This document shows positions 16,123-22,669 of a stretch of 64,000 nucleotides of DNA, piece by piece. Under the pieces are notes generated by a model that saw only the letters and a list, made by a program, of their open reading frames with translations, searched no databases and was not told the DNA's origin. The stretch lies in the NCBI GenBank assembly GCA_031552845.1, contig JAVBMC010000001.1, forward strand, positions 8,000-71,999, read 5' to 3'. A program made the position numbers and the translations under genes. This DNA is from JAVBMC01 sp031552845. GTDB lineage: Bacteria; Verrucomicrobiota; Kiritimatiellia; RFP12; DVOR01. Position 1 is the stretch's first letter; every line of letters starts with the position of its first letter.

Positions 16123-17323
16123 GGGGCGTGTCGAATTGCAACGCTTGCCAAACCCGCTCTGCGCGTTTGCGCCAATCCCATACCTCAAGAATCAACGACA
16201 ACGCTTCCTCGGCATATTGCTCGTAGAATGCCTTGTCGGTCAAGAGACGTAAGATTGCATCGGCGAATTGCTGTTCATCGTAGCAAGGTATCTTTACCAT
16301 GCCTTTGGGGTAGTAGGTTTTGAGTGCCTCTAAGTCAAACGATACTCCCGGCAACCGCCAAGCCATACCTTCTGCCGCTGCCATGCCACCGCTGTCGTAA
16401 GTCGAAGGATGCACCATGAGCTTGCTTTGTTTGAAGACTTCGAACTTGCGCTCACCATCCAAGAACCCGAGCATCTCGACATTATCCTGCAACCCTAACG
16501 CTATTATTTTGTCACGTACTTCATTCTTTAGGTGCCCATCGCCAATCATGGCAAGCTTTGCCTTTGGGCGTACGTTGCAGAGCAGATGCCAGATGTCCAA
16601 TATGATTAGCACACCCTTTTGATAATGCAGGCGCCCAATGAAACAGGCATCATAGTGACGCTTTTCAATTGGAGTGATATTGCCGCTGGCTAGATAGCGT
16701 TGAGGTGCGGTAATATCGACGCCGCCTTGAATAATCAGTACGTTGTCACGAGACCGCCGCTTCGTCACGAAACATTGCACATCCGGCTCACTCGTGACAA
16801 AGACTTTATCGGCATATCGTTTGACTAAGAAATACGAAGGCCGCTGCATCAACCAACTGATGAGTCCCCGCAGGCGTTGCTTTCCTTTGTAAGGGGTTTC
16901 TTTGCTCCAGGGGGCAGGGGTGAAAAGATAGTAGCCTGCAATCCAGCAGATATCCGGTCTGCGGCGTTTCAATACAAGTGCAGGCAGAAAGTCCGGCCAA
17001 AAATCAGAAACAGAATAAACGGCATCGACATTCTGCAGTTCATTTGAATATGTTTTGAGAGCTTGGATGCCTGCTTTTATTCTCCGCCATGTATGCGTTA
17101 AGAGAGAGAAAAGACCACATTGCGGATTGGGGTTGAGGGGGGCTGATTGCAGGAATGTAACGTCAACACCGTTTCGGCGGGAGATGGTGATGGCTTCTTC
17201 TGAGCCGAGGAGCATCATTTCCGCATGCGGCTTCCAGCCTTTTAACAGCTCGGTGAAGATGCGGTCACCGCCACTGAATCCTAAGCCGATATTGTTGTTG
17301 GAAAAGAAACAAATCTTCTTCAT
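16112..17323 (-). CDS. Glycosyltransferase family 4 (GT-B fold)
   Basis: Cytoplasmic enzyme expected to transfer a sugar from a nucleotide-sugar donor. The N-terminus (KKICFFSNNNIGLGFSGGDR) is the acceptor-side Rossmann fold; the donor domain shows CFIGRLHYQKGVLIILD, LAMIGDGHLKNEV, VEMLGFLDGE and HPSTYDSGGMAAAEGMAW, matching GT4 glycosyltransferase motifs with the conserved EGMA segment (usual Ex7E region). About 404 residues. An ATG seven codons upstream (17,344) lies inside ispA; starting at 17,323 gives the typical ATGA 4-nt overlap with the ispA stop and is preferred. It is the last gene of the metXW-cysE-ispA operon; its acceptor is unknown. Confidence 0.8.
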   Translation of the reverse strand: MKKICFFSNNNIGLGFSGGDRIFTELLKGWKPHAEMMLLGSEEAITISRRNGVDVTFLQSAPLNPNPQCGLFSLLTHTWRRIKAGIQALKTYSNELQNVDAVYSVSDFWPDFLPALVLKRRRPDICWIAGYYLFTPAPWSKETPYKGKQRLRGLISWLMQRPSYFLVKRYADKVFVTSEPDVQCFVTKRRSRDNVLIIQGGVDITAPQRYLASGNITPIEKRHYDACFIGRLHYQKGVLIILDIWHLLCNVRPKAKLAMIGDGHLKNEVRDKIIALGLQDNVEMLGFLDGERKFEVFKQSKLMVHPSTYDSGGMAAAEGMAWRLPGVSFDLEALKTYYPKGMVKIPCYDEQQFADAILRLLTDKAFYEQYAEEALSLILEVWDWRKRAERVWQALQFDTPPTA

Positions 17324-18165
17324 ATTACCCGCTTCAGAAGACATTTAGTCAAAGCTTGTAATGCGGCGGGTTCTTTCGTAAAAGCGTTGAGCTGGTCAAG
17401 TGCGGTTTGCGTATGACGCGCGGCGAGTGCTTGAGCTTCTGCTACGCTCATCAGGTTCAGGATGGAGAGTTCCTTCTGCGTCTTTCCATCCGATGCGTCT
17501 AATAGATCGTCGACGATTTGAAACGCAATGCCTAGCAAATAACCAAACACGCCTGCGGCTCTCAGAGCCTTGGAGGGCATGCGCGCACCTGCCGCATAGA
17601 CGCCCAAAAGCGTTGATAGAAAGAAAAGGTTAGCTGTTTTGTTTTGATGGATGTAATCCAACTGCTCACGTGTCGCCTGTTTGTTATAAAGCAGATCTTC
17701 CACTTGTCCTTTGATCACGCTGTTGTCAGAAAAGAGTGCTAGAATCGTTTGAGCGCGTTTGGATTCATTCAAGGCCAGCACGCGAAACGCCAACTGCTGC
17801 AATGCATCGCCGGCAAGTACCGCCTGCCATTCGCCGAACTGTTTGTGTACGGCTGGTTCGCCTCGGCGCATGGCATCATTATCCATACAGGGCAGGTCGT
17901 CATGCACCAGCGTGTAATTGTGGAAAAGTTCTAACGCCACTGCAGCAGGTTCGGCGGCTTCGTCGCTGCCGGAAAATGCTTTGGCCAACATCAGGCACAA
18001 GATCGGACGCAAACGCTTGCCGCCACCACCTGCGAAAACCGCATAACGCATTGCCTGCGAGAGTAGCTCCGGGCGTTCATTGGCCTTGGGCAATGCCGCG
18101 TCCAGCAGACGGTCTACACGTTTCTTTTCTTTTGCCAGATACTGCTGCAGAGCACGTTCGGTCAT
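17320..18165 (-). CDS. ispA: Farnesyl diphosphate synthase-type polyprenyl synthetase
   Basis: Condenses isopentenyl diphosphate with allylic diphosphates in isoprenoid and undecaprenyl phosphate synthesis. The first aspartate-rich motif is DDLPCMDND (about residues 89-97), of the DDxxxxD type found in bacterial short-chain synthases; the second is DDLLDASDGKTQKE. GGGGKRLRPIL near residue 50 binds diphosphate. Length 281. It starts 5 nt after cysE and overlaps the following glycosyltransferase start by 4 nt, so translation is probably coupled. Geranylgeranyl specificity cannot be excluded from sequence alone. Confidence 0.9.
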   Translation of the reverse strand: MTERALQQYLAKEKKRVDRLLDAALPKANERPELLSQAMRYAVFAGGGGKRLRPILCLMLAKAFSGSDEAAEPAAVALELFHNYTLVHDDLPCMDNDAMRRGEPAVHKQFGEWQAVLAGDALQQLAFRVLALNESKRAQTILALFSDNSVIKGQVEDLLYNKQATREQLDYIHQNKTANLFFLSTLLGVYAAGARMPSKALRAAGVFGYLLGIAFQIVDDLLDASDGKTQKELSILNLMSVAEAQALAARHTQTALDQLNAFTKEPAALQALTKCLLKRVI

Positions 18166-18170
18166 GACGC

Positions 18171-19097
18171 CTATTCCTCGGTGTTTGTTTGAGTCTTAAT
18201 ACGGGGGGCTGGCTGTTGATTGTAAACAGTCGCGCCGGGAGGAACCGAATGCACGAGCCAGACATTGCCGCCGATGACAGCACCTTTGCCGATAACGGTA
18301 TCGCCGCCCAAGATAGTTGCGCCTGCGTAGATGACTACATTGTCTTCGACATTGGGATGCCGTTTGACGCCCTTGACCAAATGGCCCTCGGCATCCTTCT
18401 CAAAGCTGAGTGCGCCGAGCGTGACGCCTTGGTAAAGCTTGACGTTTGTGCCGATGGTGCAGGTCTCGCCGATTACCACGCCAGTGCCGTGATCGATGAA
18501 GAATCCCGGGCCGATTGTAGCTCCCGGATGGATGTCAATGCCGGTGCGCGAATGCGCCTCTTCGCTCATCACGCGCGGAATCAGCGGCACCTTTTGTGCA
18601 TAGAGGGCATGTGCTAAACGATGGACCGCAATGGCATACAGCCCCGGATAGCTCATGACCACTTCCATGGCCGAGCGTGCTGCGGGGTCACCCTCATATG
18701 CGGCTTGAATATCTTGGTGCAATATTTCACGGATGGCCGGCAAATGCTCTAGGAATGCTGCGACGGCTTCATTGGCGGCTTTACGGCAATCGCCGCAATC
18801 GATACAACGGTCGTATTTACACTGGTAGACAAAAACGCGGCGGGTTTGATCTTGCAGCGCAGTGGCGATGGTGCGCAGGCTGGTTTTGAGCTGTGCCTCA
18901 CATGTTTCGTGTGCGATGGGCGCGTGTCCGTGACAGCCCGGAAAGAGAACGCTCATCAGGTCGTCCAAAACAGCCACAACAGCCTTGCGCCCGGGCAAGT
19001 CCACCTCACGCGCGGTATTGGCTATTGCGGCGCATTCACGGCAAGGCGACAACGCCGCCGTCAGTTCATCAAGCCGTTTATCTAGCCAGTCATTCAT
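18171..19097 (-). CDS. cysE: Serine O-acetyltransferase
   Basis: Makes O-acetylserine, the precursor of cysteine, from serine and acetyl-CoA. The C-terminal third is a left-handed beta-helix of hexapeptide repeats (IDIHPGATIGPGFFIDHGTG, then VVIGETCTIG, VKLYQGVTLGA and VVIYAGATILGG), including the conserved His-Asp pair region. The N-terminal half, 308 residues in total, is longer than in EpsC-type enzymes and contains a Cys-rich patch (CKYDRCIDCGDC) that is unusual and might bind metal. It starts 4 nt after metXW, so two acetyl-CoA-dependent steps feeding methionine and cysteine are co-expressed. An upstream ATG within the same frame (19,124) would overlap metXW. Confidence 0.92.
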   Translation of the reverse strand: MNDWLDKRLDELTAALSPCRECAAIANTAREVDLPGRKAVVAVLDDLMSVLFPGCHGHAPIAHETCEAQLKTSLRTIATALQDQTRRVFVYQCKYDRCIDCGDCRKAANEAVAAFLEHLPAIREILHQDIQAAYEGDPAARSAMEVVMSYPGLYAIAVHRLAHALYAQKVPLIPRVMSEEAHSRTGIDIHPGATIGPGFFIDHGTGVVIGETCTIGTNVKLYQGVTLGALSFEKDAEGHLVKGVKRHPNVEDNVVIYAGATILGGDTVIGKGAVIGGNVWLVHSVPPGATVYNQQPAPRIKTQTNTEE

Positions 19098-19101
19098 GCG
19101 T

Positions 19102-20889
19102 TTATCCTTTTGCAATGCGCACAATCACACGTTCCGATGCGAGATTCTTCAAGCCGAGTTTAATCGCTAACCGCGAAAGGGGGCGGTTGGCATGACAGTG
19201 TAAATCGCGGATGATAATTCCTTTCTCCTTGCACATCTTCCGGAAGTCGGCGAGCGTAAACAAGTGGATGTTCGGCGTGTTATACCATTCGTAAGGAATA
19301 TGGCGTCCCTTTGGCATGGTGCCACGCACCGCCAAATGCAAACGCACGCCCCAGTAGCCGAAGTTCGGAAACGAAATTACACCTTCCTTCGCAATGCGCA
19401 GCAACTGGTTAATCACATACTCCGGCTGATCCACCACCTGCAGGGTCTCGCTCAAGATAGCCACATCATACGCCTGACTCGGAATCGATTCCAACCCTTC
19501 ATCCATATCAGCACGCAGCACATCCTGCCCGATGTGAATCGCATGCACCACATCGCCCAAGTTGATCTCAAGCCCTAAGCCGGCCACCTGCCGTCGCACT
19601 TTCAACAACGCCAGCAACTCGCCGTTGCCGCAACCCAAATCCAAAACCCGCGCACCCTGCGGCACCATGCTGACGATCGACTCATGTTCAGGCGTCGGTT
19701 TTTCCGGCGTATGCGGATAACGGTGTGCCGGCATAAATGCCCGCACGACAATCTTCAACTCCTTCGTGTGCGTCAAAAACGCATCATGCCCCGCAGGCGC
19801 ATCCAGCTGGCAGTACGACACATGCTTATGCTGCGCCAACAACGCGCCCACCAATTCCTCCGCCTGTTCCGCCGTAAACAGCCAATCTCCGCTCAATGCA
19901 ATCAACATCACGCGCGAGTCAATACGCTTCATCGCCTTCTCCAGGCTGCCATACTTCTCCGCGAGGTCAAACTCATCCATCGCCCGCGTAATATGCAGGT
20001 AAGAGTTCGCATCAAACCGGCGGATAAACTTCTCGCCCTGATGCTCAAGATAGCTCTCAACCTGAAAATACGAGCGGAACATCTTGCGGGCAGACGCATG
20101 GAAGGACTCATCGCGCTCGATCCACTCCTTCTGCTTGGCGCGTCCAAACTTATCCTTCATCATGTCTTGCGACAGATAGGTAATATGCGCCAGTTTCCGC
20201 GCGCGCGCCAAACCCGCATCCGGACTCTCGCTCGCATAATAATCGCCATTACCCCAGTTCGGATCCTGCACAATCGCCTGCCGCCCGATGATATCAAAAG
20301 CCAACGCCTGCGAACTCAAACTCGCTGCCGCCGCAACCACAATCGTATTCCCGCACGATTCCGGATACCGCACCGCCCACTCCAACGCCTGCATTCCGCC
20401 GAAGCTGCCGCCGATCACCGCGCAAATCTTTTCAAACCCCAGCTGCCGCAGCAGCAACACATGCACATCGACAATATCGCCAACCGTAATCTCCGGAAAC
20501 GCGGAACCATACGGCTTGCCCGTCTCAGGATTCACTGACGCCGGTCCCGTCGTGCCGGAACACCCCCCCAGCACATTCGCGCAAATCACATGATAATGCT
20601 CCGTATCAATCCCCAACCCGGAGCCGATTACATCATTCCACCACCCCGTCGGATGCCCCTCCGGATCATCACCCGGACGAAACCCCGTCACATGCGCATC
20701 ACCCGTCAAAGCATGACAGACAAACACCACGTTGCTCCTATCCGGCGCCAATACGCCCGACCGTTCATACGCAACGGTGACCTCCCGCAGCACGCCCCCT
20801 TTTTCAAGACACAAACCCTCGGACGGAAGCTCAAGACGCAACGTTTGAGTTTCCACAACATCCACCGGTTTATGTGACTTATCCTGCAT
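19102..20889 (-). CDS. metXW: Fused homoserine O-acetyltransferase MetX and MetW methyltransferase
   Basis: A 595-residue fusion. The N-terminal 375 residues are a MetX alpha/beta hydrolase, with HALTGDAHV, GCSGTTGP, nucleophile Ser162 in GGSFGGMQ, Asp in LSGDWLF and His in PAGHDAFL. It acetylates homoserine for methionine synthesis. The C-terminal 195 residues are MetW, with an AdoMet-binding VLDLGCGNGELLALL and the typical SFPNFGYWGVR segment. MetX and MetW are usually adjacent separate genes. A perfect TATAAT lies so close that ATG 20,889 would be at or next to the transcription start (leaderless); ATG 20,898 overlaps that box. The plus strand here is strongly C-rich, opposite to most of the window. 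Confidence 0.95.
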   Translation of the reverse strand: MQDKSHKPVDVVETQTLRLELPSEGLCLEKGGVLREVTVAYERSGVLAPDRSNVVFVCHALTGDAHVTGFRPGDDPEGHPTGWWNDVIGSGLGIDTEHYHVICANVLGGCSGTTGPASVNPETGKPYGSAFPEITVGDIVDVHVLLLRQLGFEKICAVIGGSFGGMQALEWAVRYPESCGNTIVVAAAASLSSQALAFDIIGRQAIVQDPNWGNGDYYASESPDAGLARARKLAHITYLSQDMMKDKFGRAKQKEWIERDESFHASARKMFRSYFQVESYLEHQGEKFIRRFDANSYLHITRAMDEFDLAEKYGSLEKAMKRIDSRVMLIALSGDWLFTAEQAEELVGALLAQHKHVSYCQLDAPAGHDAFLTHTKELKIVVRAFMPAHRYPHTPEKPTPEHESIVSMVPQGARVLDLGCGNGELLALLKVRRQVAGLGLEINLGDVVHAIHIGQDVLRADMDEGLESIPSQAYDVAILSETLQVVDQPEYVINQLLRIAKEGVISFPNFGYWGVRLHLAVRGTMPKGRHIPYEWYNTPNIHLFTLADFRKMCKEKGIIIRDLHCHANRPLSRLAIKLGLKNLASERVIVRIAKG

Positions 20890-20896
20890 GACCTCC

Positions 20897-20925
20897 ATTA
20901 TAACAAACTCCCCCCATTCCATCAA
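20897..20925 (-). promoter_or_regulatory. Strong promoter of the metXW operon
   Basis: On the minus strand, TTGATG (20925-20920), a 17-bp spacer and perfect TATAAT (20902-20897). Only 7 nt separate the -10 box from ATG 20,889, so the transcript would start at about the A of the start codon. Confidence 0.7.
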
Positions 20926-21216
20926 GCAGAGAATAACCGCGCGCCCACAGCAGGGTTCTTATTGTAAAGTGTAAGATATTATTTCCCTGCAGGTTGCGGT
21001 GCTATTATTCAGTGGTGGTTTCGGTGAAAGTGCCAATAGACATCTTCATGTCTTACCCTTTGGAAGTGGGGCGAGGGTTGTGTTCGCCAAGCACGTTGTG
21101 TAGGGTAAATATGTGTTGGAGATAATCGATGATGCTTGCTTTGTCTGAATGAAAGGAGTACTATTTATCCACATTTTTGAAACAAGATCAAAATGTAGAT
21201 GTAGGGAAGGTTTCAT
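20926..21216. other. Intergenic region without a recognisable gene
   Basis: About 290 bp between the divergent metXW promoter and the next plus-strand genes. It is AT-richer than its surroundings and contains one possible long-range inverted repeat (GCAGGG near 20,950 and CCCTGC near 20,988). A minus-strand frame of 69 codons crosses it, without a ribosome site or family features. I see no RNA gene. Confidence 0.5.
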
Positions 21217-21348
21217 ATGAAAAAGCAATTCGTCATATTTTGGAATACTATTCATCGACAGTTCTCCTTGAGAATTAGCGTTGCTGTTTCGGAGTTAAGC
21301 GGGCGTAATGGTAGTTTAAGGGAGGGTGATGGTGAAGTGGTCGGGTGA
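21217..21348 (+). CDS. Possible 43-residue small protein upstream of an unknown gene
   Basis: ATG at 21,217 has a strong AGGGAAGG site ending 7 nt upstream. The peptide begins MKKQFVIFWNTIHRQF and is basic and partly hydrophobic at its N-terminus, then hydrophilic. Its last codons overlap the start of the following gene (21,329) in another frame, an arrangement suited to translational coupling or to a leader peptide. No family was recognised, and selection on the frame cannot be judged from one sequence. Confidence 0.35.
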   Translation: MKKQFVIFWNTIHRQFSLRISVAVSELSGRNGSLREGDGEVVG

Positions 21349-21967
21349 GCGTTTTTTGGAGTTGGTGCAGGAGATTAACTCGGGGAAGGGGTATGCGCTG
21401 GAGGGGGTGTTGCCGTCGGAGGAGTATCCTCATTATGATATTAGCGGGGCACCGGCGGTTTGGGTGGCGGAGTCGGTTTTTGATGGGTGTTCGGAGGCGG
21501 AGTGTCGGGAGGTGTTGGAGGCGTTTATTTCGGGGGAATTGCCGTGCGGTACGGAGTTGGGTGGGGAACTGGCGAAGTTGTTAGCGAAGCGTGGGCATTG
21601 TGTGGCGGAGTTGGTTGAGCCGTTGATTGCCGGGCGCGATTGGAGCAGCTTCGAGAATGATTTCTTTCTGTTGGGATATCTGGCTTGTATGTCGGGCGGT
21701 GATGTGGCAGTGTGCCGTCTTGTGGAGGTGGTGCCGGAGGATTTTAGGGATGGTTTGTTTGTCGCGGCTTTGGCAATGGATTCGGAGCGGGTGGATGATT
21801 GTTTGGCGAATAAGTTTTTGGAGTGGAACCGGGATCGGTTGTGGACACCGACGGCTACCGGTGAGTTGGGTTGGCTGGGGGCGTTCTTGAAGAAGTGGCT
21901 GAGGGTTTATGGCTGTCATGGTCCGCGGGTGCAGGAGTTGGTGAAGGTTTATTTTGAGTGTTTGTAA
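21329..21967 (+). CDS. Unknown soluble protein
   Basis: A 212-residue, acidic, helix-rich protein with no signal peptide or membrane segment and no motif I recognise. Regularly spaced helices (VREVLEAFISGELP-like, ELAKLLAKRGHCVAELVEPL, FFLLGYLACMSGGDVAVCRL) suggest an alpha-helical repeat scaffold, perhaps HEAT-like; that is a guess. An AAGGGAGG site ends at 21,325; GTG 21,326, ATG 21,329 and GTG 21,332 are all in frame, and ATG is taken. The next gene starts 13 nt after the stop with its own AGGAGG, so the two form an operon. Confidence 0.6.
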   Translation: MVKWSGERFLELVQEINSGKGYALEGVLPSEEYPHYDISGAPAVWVAESVFDGCSEAECREVLEAFISGELPCGTELGGELAKLLAKRGHCVAELVEPLIAGRDWSSFENDFFLLGYLACMSGGDVAVCRLVEVVPEDFRDGLFVAALAMDSERVDDCLANKFLEWNRDRLWTPTATGELGWLGAFLKKWLRVYGCHGPRVQELVKVYFECL

Positions 21968-21980
21968 GTGAGGAGGTTGT

Positions 21981-22580
21981 ATGTTGGTGCATGAAGTGGA
22001 TGGGTTGCGGTTTGTGGCGTTGGCGGGGGATGAGGCACGGGAGTATGCGGGGGATTTGATGCGGTTGCGGATTGAGAATTTTGCGGAGTATCCGTATTTG
22101 TATCAGGGGTGTGTGGAGGATGAGGAGAAGTATTTTGAGACGTATTTTGCCTCAAAGAACTTTCGCGTGTTGGTTGTGTTTGATGGGGAGAGGGTGTGTG
22201 GGATGTGTACGTTTATTCCGTTGAGGGATGAGGCGGAGTATATGAAGGCGCCGTTTGTGAAGCAGGGGTTGAGGGTGGAGGATTATCTATATATTGGTGA
22301 GGCGATTCTGGAGAAGGAATATAGGGGGAAGGGGTTGTTTCCACATTTCTTTGACTATGCATTGGGATTGTTGAAGGAGTTTGGTTTGCCGAGGATGTCG
22401 GTGATGACGATTCGAACGGAGGCGGATTCGCCGTATCGGCCGGAGGGGTATTTGTCGACGGATTCGTTGTTAGTGAAGTATGGGTTTAAGAAAATCGAGG
22501 GGATTGTGGTGAAGTTGTCGTATCGGAGCGTGGTGTCGGGGGTGGATGAGCCGCATGTGTTGGACTTTTGGGAGCGGTGA
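21981..22580 (+). CDS. GNAT-family N-acetyltransferase
   Basis: A 199-residue enzyme likely transferring an acetyl group from acetyl-CoA to an amine. The acetyl-CoA-binding motif A is YRGKGLFPHFFDYAL (Q/RxxGxG/A type), preceded by the beta-strand DYLYIGEAILEKEY, and the core beta-strand FRVLVVFDGERVCGMCTF is typical. The substrate is unknown. The start has a perfect AGGAGG 4 nt upstream. It follows the unknown gene by 13 nt. Confidence 0.75.
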   Translation: MLVHEVDGLRFVALAGDEAREYAGDLMRLRIENFAEYPYLYQGCVEDEEKYFETYFASKNFRVLVVFDGERVCGMCTFIPLRDEAEYMKAPFVKQGLRVEDYLYIGEAILEKEYRGKGLFPHFFDYALGLLKEFGLPRMSVMTIRTEADSPYRPEGYLSTDSLLVKYGFKKIEGIVVKLSYRSVVSGVDEPHVLDFWER

Positions 22581-22634
22581 GTGTTTTGGGCTGATAGGGG
22601 TGGATTTTGGCTTTTGTTTAGGCGGTGGGTGTGG

Positions 22635-22640
22635 TATACT
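22635..22640 (+). promoter_or_regulatory. Probable -10 box of the beta-mannosidase operon
   Basis: TATACT at 22635-22640, 29 bp before the ATG. No well-spaced -35 match was found (TTGTTT at 22614 gives only a 15-bp spacer). Confidence 0.4.
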
Positions 22641-22669
22641 CGGGGAAGTTTGTGTTTGCGGAGGTTGTA

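Noticed and set aside
21046..21255. 69-codon minus-strand frame between metXW and the unknown gene
   Set aside because: No ribosome site, no family features and AT-rich composition; likely chance.
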